A stretch of DNA of 5,504 bases from Patescibacteria group bacterium (lineage in GTDB: Bacteria; Patescibacteriota; Minisyncoccia; Phycocordibacterales; UBA12079): positions 1 through 5,504 of the forward strand of contig JAHIOZ010000117.1 of assembly GCA_018894995.1 (NCBI GenBank), in the 5' to 3' direction. The position numbers were made by a program, and so were the translations under genes. Shown here piece by piece: positions 1-5,033 of this stretch (positions within the stretch are counted from its first letter, which is position 1; each line of letters starts with the position of its first letter). Below the pieces are notes generated by a model. The model saw only the letters and a program-made list of their open reading frames with translations. It made no database searches and had not been told where the DNA came from.

Positions 1-17
1 AAGTCTGTAAAAAAGAT

Positions 18-140
18 CTACAGCCTGATAGTCGGGATTAATCCCATTGCTGAAACCGGCCAGTACTTAAAAAACGCCTTACCTAAAATTAATTCTTTTT
101 TAATGGCTTTCTTTTTTTCTTCTGGTAATAAATTTGACAT
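18..140 (-). pseudogene. pilN: PilN-like N-terminal fragment, 40 codons, truncated or frameshifted
   Basis: PilN is a bitopic inner-membrane protein of the type IV pilus (and type II secretion) assembly platform. Its short cytoplasmic N-terminus carries an (I/S)NLLP motif that docks into PilM. Here an ATG lies one base after the pilM stop codon and reads MSNLLPEEKKKAIKKE, a good match to that leader in sequence and genomic position. The frame then runs through LILGKAFFKYW and stops at TAG after residue 40. The expected transmembrane helix and periplasmic ferredoxin-like domain are absent (family members are usually about 170-200 aa). The other minus-strand frame, lower in the same patch, stays open from about position 66 to the window edge (VLAGFSNGINPDYQ...). 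A one-base insertion near 66-72 would join it to the pilN start, but that tail does not look like a PilN membrane segment. Bases 21-60 are about 52% GC, unlike pilM. A disrupted gene or a sequencing frameshift is the best reading. No Shine-Dalgarno is seen, so translation is probably coupled to pilM. Confidence 0.55.
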
Positions 141-141
141 A

Positions 142-1269
142 TTATTTTTTCTTAACTTTTTTGCCTAAGAGAAGCAATTTATCCGTATCTTTCATAGCCA
201 ATCCAATAGCCGCCGAATATCCCAAAGATTCAGAAAAATCCATCTCGGGAACAAAATCATCAAACTTAAATTTGTTTACCCAAACATTAGCTTTTTCAAC
301 ATCTAAACTGACACCCAAAGAAAGATAATCATCCAAACCTTTTAGAGACCCCTCGGACCCACATAAAATTATTTTTTCCACAAGCTTTATTGTTTTTCCT
401 TCTATAATATTGTCCTTGTGCGTATGCCAATAAGCTAAATATTTATTAATTTCATCTTTTAAAACAGCCATTGTATTCAACATTGAAAAAAACAATTCGT
501 TATCTGAATTTATCTTCACGAAACCTTTTTCTTTTTTGATTTTTTCCGCCTCTGTCTCAGAAATATTAAGGTCTTTCTTAATGGATTGGGTTAAACCATC
601 TCCGCCTATATCAATCGTTGCAGTAAATTGAACGATACCATCACTGACAATTGAAACACCAGTTCTTTCTTCACCAAAATCAACAACCATAAAAGTTCTT
701 TTATTTTTATTTTCAATAACCGACCGAGCAACCGCCTGAGCTTCAACCTCAAACGACAACGGGGTCAAACCAACTTCATCAAAAACTTCTATGAATTCCT
801 CAACTAATTTTTTTGGCAAAACAGTCACAGCCAAATCAAAATTACTTTCAGTTTCACTGATAATGTCAAAATCAAAAACAGCTTCTTCTGGTTTGATGGG
901 AACATTTTGCTCTAATTTAAAATTCAAAAGACCCTTCATCTCTTCATAATCCATATCTTCTGTTTTGGAAATTTGTGTTTTAAAAATATACGAATTATTT
1001 TCAATAATAGAAACCCTAACGAAATTGGAACTAAAATCTTTTTTAACTGCTTTTAATATTTCCACCAATTTTGATTTATCTTTAATCTCTCCGCGGGAAA
1101 CAACACCTTTTGGCAAATCTATTTTCCCAAACTTTCCCAAAGCATTGGTTTTTTTGTAATCAATAAAACTGACAAATCTGACAGAGTTATCTGAAATATC
1201 AAGACCAATTGAAGGCATCTTCAAAAAATCAGGAGTTGGAAAATACTTTAAAAATAAATTACTTTTCAT
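142..1269 (-). CDS. pilM: Type IV pilus assembly protein PilM (actin-like ATPase)
   Basis: The 375-residue product is a cytoplasmic actin/FtsA-fold protein that joins the PilN-PilO inner-membrane platform of type IV pili to the motor side by binding the PilN N-terminus. The N-terminal strand and phosphate-1 loop are at residues 20-33 (SIGLDISDNSVRFV). Phosphate-2 is at 193-208 (FMVVDFGEERTGVSIV), followed by the IGGDGLTQ turn at 221-228. The adenosine-loop motif is at 300-316 (IILCGSEGSLKGLDDYL), and the C-terminal SLGYSAAIGLAM helix is at 348-359. Length is normal for the family (about 350-380 aa) and no core motif is missing. The first ATG is preferred because the residue 9-18 segment YFPTPDFLKM is typical of PilM in this group. 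Met18 would remove it. There is no ribosome binding site. A TATAAT box sits seven bases upstream of the ATG, implying a leaderless mRNA. The stop is followed after one base by the pilN-like start, as in pilMNO operons. The product ends in a basic KKVKKK tail. Confidence 0.93.
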   Translation of the reverse strand: MKSNLFLKYFPTPDFLKMPSIGLDISDNSVRFVSFIDYKKTNALGKFGKIDLPKGVVSRGEIKDKSKLVEILKAVKKDFSSNFVRVSIIENNSYIFKTQISKTEDMDYEEMKGLLNFKLEQNVPIKPEEAVFDFDIISETESNFDLAVTVLPKKLVEEFIEVFDEVGLTPLSFEVEAQAVARSVIENKNKRTFMVVDFGEERTGVSIVSDGIVQFTATIDIGGDGLTQSIKKDLNISETEAEKIKKEKGFVKINSDNELFFSMLNTMAVLKDEINKYLAYWHTHKDNIIEGKTIKLVEKIILCGSEGSLKGLDDYLSLGVSLDVEKANVWVNKFKFDDFVPEMDFSESLGYSAAIGLAMKDTDKLLLLGKKVKKK

Positions 1270-1276
1270 TACCTAT

Positions 1277-1282
1277 ATTATA
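1277..1282 (-). promoter_or_regulatory. pilM promoter -10 box (TATAAT)
   Basis: The minus strand shows a perfect TATAAT hexamer ending seven bases before the pilM ATG. Transcription would be expected to start at or within a base or two of the A of the start codon, giving a leaderless mRNA. This fits the lack of a usable Shine-Dalgarno: the only GG is two bases from the ATG. The -35 region is weak. The hexamer at the ideal 17-base spacing is TTTCTG (1300-1305). A 9-bp inverted repeat (1284-1318) straddles that region. Confidence 0.55.
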
Positions 1283-1283
1283 A

Positions 1284-1318
1284 CCTGTTTTTTAAAAATC
1301 AGAAACAAGAAAAACAGG
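1284..1318. repeat. 9-bp inverted repeat over the pilM -35 region
   Basis: CCTGTTTTT at 1284-1292 is matched by AAAAACAGG at 1310-1318, with a 17-base gap. It starts two bases upstream of the pilM -10 hexamer and covers where the -35 would lie. It could be a regulator binding site or the last of the hairpins filling this interval. The A/T-rich arms make chance a real possibility. Confidence 0.35.
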
Positions 1319-1338
1319 GTAAATATGTTAATCGAATA

Positions 1339-1363
1339 CCCCACCCTCTTTTGAAGGGTGGGG
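1339..1363. repeat. GC-rich hairpin, 9-bp perfect arms
   Basis: CCCCACCCT at 1339-1347 pairs perfectly with AGGGTGGGG at 1355-1363 around a 7-base loop. It is the only strongly GC-rich stem in the interval. It lacks a T-tract on either side, so it is not a standard intrinsic terminator. It resembles the dispersed small palindromes found between genes in many bacteria. Function is unknown. Confidence 0.7.
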
Positions 1364-1384
1364 CGTTCGGAAAGTAAAACTAAA

Positions 1385-1401
1385 ATTCGTTAACGACGAA
1401 T
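1385..1401. repeat. Small hairpin within a recurring 15-base word
   Basis: ATTCGT (1385-1390) and ACGAAT (1396-1401) form a 6-bp stem with a 5-base loop. The surrounding word AAAATTCGTTAACGA (1382-1396) recurs inverted at 1646-1660, inside the left arm of the hairpin at 1642-1686. Its first 12 bases recur directly at 1668-1679. The two sites therefore share ancestry or a common binding motif. Confidence 0.45.
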
Positions 1402-1419
1402 CTAAATCCGTCTTCGCGA

Positions 1420-1495
1420 GAAAATCAGCACAATTTTTTACTACACCAAATGAACGGTCGTTCATTTGGTGTAGTAAAAAATTGTGCTGATTTTC
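1420..1495. repeat. Perfect 37-bp inverted repeat with 2-base spacer
   Basis: The arms are 1420-1456 and 1459-1495. They pair at all 37 positions, leaving only GT (1457-1458) at the centre. The sequence starts GAAAATCAGCAC and reads into its complement through the centre AACG-GT-CGTT. A palindrome this long with so short a spacer can extrude as a cruciform and would form an extremely stable RNA hairpin. No T-tract marks it as a terminator, and no transposase or flanking target duplication is visible. It abuts the next imperfect hairpin (from 1496) without a gap. Confidence 0.9.
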
Positions 1496-1543
1496 GTGGC
1501 GATCCAGCGTCGGTTTTTCGCATTGAACTAACTGGACTGCCAC
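1496..1543. repeat. Imperfect hairpin between the two large palindromes
   Basis: GTGGC (1496-1500) pairs with GCCAC (1539-1543), and CCAG (1504-1507) pairs with CTGG (1532-1535), separated by a symmetric 3+3 internal loop. The apical loop is 24 bases. It begins one base after the 37-bp palindrome and ends three bases before the 31-bp palindrome, so the three structures are stacked end to end. Confidence 0.45.
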
Positions 1544-1546
1544 GTC

Positions 1547-1611
1547 GTTCGGCAAATTGTTTTTGAAGAAAAATTGCAAAGCAATTTTTCTTCAAAAACA
1601 ATTTGCCGAAC
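1547..1611. repeat. Perfect 31-bp inverted repeat with 3-base loop
   Basis: The arms 1547-1577 and 1581-1611 pair without mismatch around an AAA loop (1578-1580). The stem reads GTTCGGCAAATTG at its base and AAAAATTGC next to the loop. It is distinct in sequence from the 37-bp palindrome but shares the same design. It is not followed by a T-tract. Role unknown. Confidence 0.9.
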
Positions 1612-1641
1612 TCCTCGCAGAGACGAAATATCAGGAGGAGA

Positions 1642-1686
1642 CATTTCGTTAACGAATTTTGCGAAGCAAAATTCGTTAATGAAATG
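1642..1686. repeat. 21-bp inverted repeat with GAA loop
   Basis: The arms 1642-1662 and 1666-1686 pair over 21 positions. The single imperfection (G1648 opposite T1680) is a wobble pair in RNA. The tip is GC-GAA-GC, a tight triloop. An alternative short stem is available: CGAAAT (1624-1629) with ATTTCG (1643-1648). It would compete with the base of this hairpin. Confidence 0.8.
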
Positions 1687-1701
1687 CCGAAGAATAAAAC
1701 T

Positions 1702-1744
1702 AAACTAAAAAAAACTTAGGCAAAGCCTAAGTTTTTTTTAGTTT
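1702..1744 (-). terminator. gyrB intrinsic terminator (possibly bidirectional)
   Basis: Perfect 20-bp arms (1702-1721 and 1725-1744) surround a 3-base loop. The core stem is CTTAGGC/GCCTAAG, flanked by eight A on one side and eight T on the other. Read from gyrB it is a G/C stem followed by TTTTTTTT, starting 12 bases after the gyrB stop codon. The symmetry means it could also stop transcription on the plus strand. It separates gyrB transcription from pilM. Confidence 0.9.
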
Positions 1745-1756
1745 TTCTTTTATTTT

Positions 1757-4700
1757 CTAAACATCAATATTCGCCATTTTTGCATTAGTCTGAATGAAAT
1801 TCTTTCTGGGAGCCACTTCAGAACCCATCAATTTGTCAAAAACTCTGTCCGACTCTTCCCCATCTTCAATAGTCACTCTTTTCAAAATTCTTTTTTCAGG
1901 ATCCATTGTTGTCTCAAACAATTCTTCAGGATTCATTTCTCCAAGACCTTTATATCTTTGGATGTGAACTTTCGGAGCTTTTTTAGTTTTTGATTTTTGA
2001 TCTTCGTTTTCTTCATCACCTTCTTCCTCAGAAACCTCAGACCCATCCTCTTCAACAAAATCATCCTCGGAAAGATCAACACCAATCTTTTTCAAATATG
2101 CTTCTTTTTCTTCGTCGGTGTAAACATACTCGGCAGTTTTTCCATGTTTAATTTTATACAACGGAGGTTGAGCAAGATAAATATGTCCGTTTTCTATAAG
2201 AGCTTTGAAATGACGATAAAACAAAGTCAAAAGCAAAGTACTGATATGCGCTCCGTCGACATCGGCATCGGTTGCGATAATAACTTTGTGATATCTTAAT
2301 TTTTCAATATCAAAAGTATCTCCAATAGCAGTTCCCAAAGCCACAACAAGATTTTTAATTTCTTGCGAAGCCAACATTCTGTCCAACCTAGCTCTTTCAA
2401 CATTCAAAATTTTTCCTCTCAATGGCAAAATTGCCTGAGTGGCTCTGTCTCTTCCTTGTTTTGCACTGTTATGAACAAAAACCCCACCGGCTAATGCAAA
2501 ATTATGAGTACCCTTTACTTCCAAATCATAAACATCCATCTTTTCCTCAATTATCTTAACCCTTTTTACCTTATATTCTTTTTCACTTAAGTTGTTCACA
2601 TTTCCGTCTAAAACACTTGATTTATTATTATCATTAGGATACAATAATGGTACTAATATTCCTCCGTCTTTGACGGGGGTTTGTTTTTTCCCATTAAATT
2701 CTATATTTTCTCTAATCATACTTAATACCAAATATTTTCCTTGTTTAATTTCATGTGCTAAATTTCGTTTATGAGCAATAAACAATACCTCGGTACCTTT
2801 TTTCAACAAATCATCTCTCAATACTACATAGTCACTATCTCCTGAAAGAATAATAATGGCATCTAAATCTGAAGCATTATTGATTGCATCAACAACAATT
2901 TCCACATCAACATCGCCTTTCTTAATAATTCGTAAAATTGATTTTCCTTCCACAACAATCTTTTCTCTGATATATTTCAACGGTTTTTCTATCACCTCAA
3001 CCACATTTTTTATTTTTTCAAGATAATTTATTTTTCCATTGTATGCCTCCACATCGGACTCTTTTGGAATAGCAACGTAATATTTCATAAACTCGACTGA
3101 AAATTCTTGAGAAATAAAACTTTGCAATTTTTCATAATCAATTTTCCAACCAGCTCGTTTTTCAGAATAATATGTATTTGAAGCATCAACAAAAACACCG
3201 ACTTTTTGTTTATTTTTTACATTTTTACCATTACTCTTCAGTAAATTTTCTTCTTTTAATTCAATTGCTTGTTTGTAAGTTCCGTCAGATAGCATAAATT
3301 TATGATCCGGGGTACAAATAATTTCTTCGTCATTATCTAAAATAACTTTTATTACCTTCGCATTAATTTTTGTTTTTCTGGGATTTTCTATTAAAGCAAC
3401 TTCTGTATTTCCATTTTCCCCAATTGTGTAACAATAATTTTCTTTTCCTTCTTTATGTTCCCTTACCAAGTCTTCAAAAGAAAGATTTCTTCCATCTAAT
3501 AATGCCACTTTTGTATCTCCGGAAAAACAACCACCCGCAGAATCTCCCTCCACAATGAACAATTCTGAATCCTCGGCTTTTCTTGTTGAACAATCGGCCA
3601 ATTTCCCCGGCAAAGTCATCCCTTCCAAAGCCCCTTTTCTCAAAACACTGTCTTTCGCCGCTTTCGCCGCTTTTCTTGCTCGTAAAGCCAAAATAACTTT
3701 GTTTATCATTGCCTTGGCATCATCAGGGTTTTCTTCCAAAAACATATTAAAACCTTCACTGAATACGGACTCAACCATTCCTCGGGCTTCAACTGTCCCG
3801 AGTTTTGATTTTGTCTGCCCTTCAAATTGAACCTCTCTTAATTTAACGGAAACAACAGCGGTCAATCCTTCCAAAACATCGTCCCCGGTAAAGTTTTCAT
3901 CTTTCTCTTTTAATATTCCATTCTTTCTTCCGTAGGCGTTTAAAGCTCGTGTCAAAGCGGTTTTGAAACCGGTCAAATGAGTTCCTCCCTCAGGCGTTGA
4001 GGTATTATTGGCAAAAGAAACTATTCTGGAAGAAATATCATCCACATATTGCAAAGCCACTTCCACTCCTTCAACTCCGTCCGGACTTTTTTCAATATAA
4101 AAAATATTTTTGTGAACCGGTTTTTGAGTTTGATTATAAAATTTAACCAAAGAAAGCAATCCCCCTTCAAAACAAAAAGTCATTGAAGGAATATTCAAAC
4201 CCAACTCCTTTAAAAAGAAAACTTTACTGTCGTCAATTTCTTCCTCGTATTCACGAGCGTCAACAACAACAACTCTCATTCCTTTCACAAGATAAGCTTG
4301 CTGGCGAAGATGACCTGTTATTTTTTTAAAATCATATTCTATTTCCGGGAAAATTACAGGGTCGGCTTCAAAAGTAACAATTGTCCCGTGTTCTTTTGAT
4401 GTTCCTATTTTTTTAACACTAGCTTTCTTTTTCCCTTGTGCATATTCTTGCATATAGGCACCACCGTCACGATGAACCACAACTTTTGTGTAAGCAGAAA
4501 GAGCATTAACTACAGAAGCACCCACTCCGTGAAGACCTCCTGAAACCTGATAACCTTCCCCTCCGAATTTACCCCCAGCATGTAGAGTCGTCATAATTGT
4601 TTCAAGAGCTGAAACTTTTGTTTGCTTATGAATATCAACCGGGATACCTCGTCCATTATCTGTTACTCTAATTCTATTCCCAGGTAAAAGAATAATTTCG

Positions 4701-4900
4701 GCGGTGTCAGCATGCCCTCCCATTGCTTCGTCTCTGGCGTTATCAAAAATCTCCCAAATTAAATGGTGAAGTCCTTCGGGTCCGGTTGTCCCAATATACA
4801 TTCCCGGTCTTTTACGAACAGGTTCAAGACCTTCAAGAATTTGAATTGATTCAGCCCCGTATGATATTTTTTTTGGTTTTTCTTCTTCTTTTTTTACCAT
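1757..4900 (-). CDS. gyrB: DNA gyrase subunit B with in-frame NYN-containing intein
   Basis: The precursor is 1047 residues and splices to about 693. GyrB is the ATPase subunit of the A2B2 topoisomerase that introduces negative supercoils. The GHKL ATPase domain shows RPGMYIG (31-37), EIFDNARDEA with catalytic-base Glu50 and Mg-ligand Asn54, DNGRGIP (81-87) and the GGLHGVG lid (121-127). The transducer has the QTK loop with Lys364. The TOPRIM domain begins SELFIVEGDSAGG (445-457, Glu451 catalytic) and is cut by the intein (458-811). It resumes at SAKQGRD (812), with metal-binding DADVDG (878-883) and the C-terminal QRYKGLGEMN box (981-990). Residues 945-968 form a very acidic linker followed by a basic patch, not usual in GyrB. 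All catalytic residues are present. ParE is less likely but cannot be excluded without gyrA/parC context. The start is the first ATG, which leaves the usual short lead before the ATPase. It has no Shine-Dalgarno. The gene is transcribed alone, with a terminator just after the stop. Confidence 0.97.
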   Translation of the reverse strand: MVKKEEEKPKKISYGAESIQILEGLEPVRKRPGMYIGTTGPEGLHHLIWEIFDNARDEAMGGHADTAEIILLPGNRIRVTDNGRGIPVDIHKQTKVSALETIMTTLHAGGKFGGEGYQVSGGLHGVGASVVNALSAYTKVVVHRDGGAYMQEYAQGKKKASVKKIGTSKEHGTIVTFEADPVIFPEIEYDFKKITGHLRQQAYLVKGMRVVVVDAREYEEEIDDSKVFFLKELGLNIPSMTFCFEGGLLSLVKFYNQTQKPVHKNIFYIEKSPDGVEGVEVALQYVDDISSRIVSFANNTSTPEGGTHLTGFKTALTRALNAYGRKNGILKEKDENFTGDDVLEGLTAVVSVKLREVQFEGQTKSKLGTVEARGMVESVFSEGFNMFLEENPDDAKAMINKVILALRARKAAKAAKDSVLRKGALEGMTLPGKLADCSTRKAEDSELFIVEGDSAGGCFSGDTKVALLDGRNLSFEDLVREHKEGKENYCYTIGENGNTEVALIENPRKTKINAKVIKVILDNDEEIICTPDHKFMLSDGTYKQAIELKEENLLKSNGKNVKNKQKVGVFVDASNTYYSEKRAGWKIDYEKLQSFISQEFSVEFMKYYVAIPKESDVEAYNGKINYLEKIKNVVEVIEKPLKYIREKIVVEGKSILRIIKKGDVDVEIVVDAINNASDLDAIIILSGDSDYVVLRDDLLKKGTEVLFIAHKRNLAHEIKQGKYLVLSMIRENIEFNGKKQTPVKDGGILVPLLYPNDNNKSSVLDGNVNNLSEKEYKVKRVKIIEEKMDVYDLEVKGTHNFALAGGVFVHNSAKQGRDRATQAILPLRGKILNVERARLDRMLASQEIKNLVVALGTAIGDTFDIEKLRYHKVIIATDADVDGAHISTLLLTLFYRHFKALIENGHIYLAQPPLYKIKHGKTAEYVYTDEEKEAYLKKIGVDLSEDDFVEEDGSEVSEEEGDEENEDQKSKTKKAPKVHIQRYKGLGEMNPEELFETTMDPEKRILKRVTIEDGEESDRVFDKLMGSEVAPRKNFIQTNAKMANIDV
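2468..3529 (-). mobile_element. GyrB intein, 354 residues, Hint fold with NYN insert
   Basis: The insertion splits GDSAGG|SAKQGRD next to TOPRIM Glu451. From memory, this is the position of the Synechocystis GyrB intein, and the splicing halves look closely similar. Block A starts with Cys1 (CFSGDTKVALLDGR). Block B is IICTPDHKFML with the Thr73-x-x-His76 pair. Block F is VYDLEVKGTHNFALAGG (333-349). Block G is VFVHN, with penultimate His353 and terminal Asn354. The next extein residue is Ser, a valid acceptor for the second acyl shift. Every residue needed for class 1 splicing is present, so it is predicted active. The middle (about 98-317) has no LAGLIDADG, HNH or GIY-YIG motif and holds a NYN domain instead. 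Two 60-base blocks in the intein are 32% and 27% GC, against 40% and 42% for two extein blocks, consistent with separate ancestry. Confidence 0.94.
2696..3208 (-). other. NYN (LabA/DUF88, PIN-like) domain inside the intein
   Basis: Intein residues 108-278 (precursor 565-735) read as a complete NYN domain. The first strand is VGVFVDASNTYYS (Asp115, Asn118), the typical VDxSN opening. The central motif is KKGDVDVEIVVDAI (Asp208, Asp214), matching the family's KGxDVxxxxDA. The third is DAIIILSGDSDYVVL (Asp231, Asp233), the SGDSDY box. It closes with a Rossmann-like EVLFIA strand and an LAHEIKQGKYLVL helix-strand. NYN proteins share the PIN nuclease fold, in which such aspartates bind metal, and characterised relatives are mostly RNases. 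The acidic set is intact, so catalysis is plausible. A linker of about 40 residues (279-317) joins it to the C-terminal splicing half. Homing, RNA cleavage or a neutral passenger role are all possible; the substrate is not deducible from sequence. Confidence 0.87.
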
Positions 4901-4908
4901 ATTGTTTT

Positions 4909-4950
4909 AAAGTTTATAGCCTGCAATTTACAAAGTTTACAGCTCACAAT
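4909..4950. repeat. Imperfect direct repeat, 23-base period, upstream of gyrB
   Basis: AAAGTTTATAGC (4909-4920) recurs as AAAGTTTACAGC (4932-4943) with one mismatch. CAAT follows each copy at the same offset (4924-4927 and 4947-4950). The two copies overlap the candidate gyrB -10 and -35 positions. The spacing is close to two helical turns, so paired protein binding is possible, but slipped duplication explains it equally well. Confidence 0.55.
4913..4941 (-). promoter_or_regulatory. Candidate gyrB promoter, near-leaderless
   Basis: On the minus strand TGTAAA (4936-4941) is spaced exactly 17 bases from TATAAA (4913-4918), which ends 12 bases before the gyrB ATG. The start site would lie about 5 bases upstream of the ATG, leaving no room for a ribosome binding site, and none is seen. 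The -35 matches consensus at only 3 of 6 positions. A second candidate -10, a perfect TATAAT, lies at 4964-4969 without a recognisable -35. It would give a leader of about 57 bases. Confidence 0.4.
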
Positions 4951-5015
4951 CGATAAAATATTGATTATAAATGTTCATTTACAGCCGATTTTGAGTATTT
5001 TTAGTCTAAAATAAA

Positions 5016-5033
5016 TAAGCGAGCTATCGCTTA
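5016..5033. repeat. Small hairpin upstream of gyrB
   Basis: TAAGCGA (5016-5022) and TCGCTTA (5027-5033) form a 7-bp stem with a 4-base loop. It lies about 115 bases upstream of the gyrB start, outside the candidate promoters, in otherwise AT-rich sequence. It could be an operator or a weak structural element. Confidence 0.35.

Noticed and set aside
1..168. Plus-strand frame open from the window edge to TAA at 166-168
   Set aside because: Its last third is the antisense of the pilN start and pilM end, giving a Phe/Leu-rich tail. The left part is unrecognised. Kept only as part of the composition-shift finding.
1328..1579. 83-codon minus-strand open frame in the gyrB-pilM interval
   Set aside because: It is made almost entirely of the arms of the inverted repeats, has no ribosome binding site, and its protein shows no domain-like pattern.
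1679..1711. Tiny plus-strand ORFs (9-11 codons) before the terminator, with AGGAGGAG at 1633-1640
   Set aside because: The SD-like tract is about 40 bases from the nearest ATG and no coherent leader peptide pattern is visible.
1284..1744. CRISPR array
   Set aside because: The elements are inverted repeats of different sequence and size. There are no regularly spaced identical direct repeats and no cas genes.
2468..3529. Separate NYN gene inserted into gyrB, or a simple gene fusion
   Set aside because: The frame is continuous with intein blocks A, B, F and G exactly bracketing it, and the exteins rejoin at a conserved GyrB motif, so it is an intein.
3555..3830. 91-codon plus-strand open frame within gyrB
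   Set aside because: It is an antisense shadow of the conserved GyrB TOPRIM/transducer region; the minus-strand protein is unambiguous.
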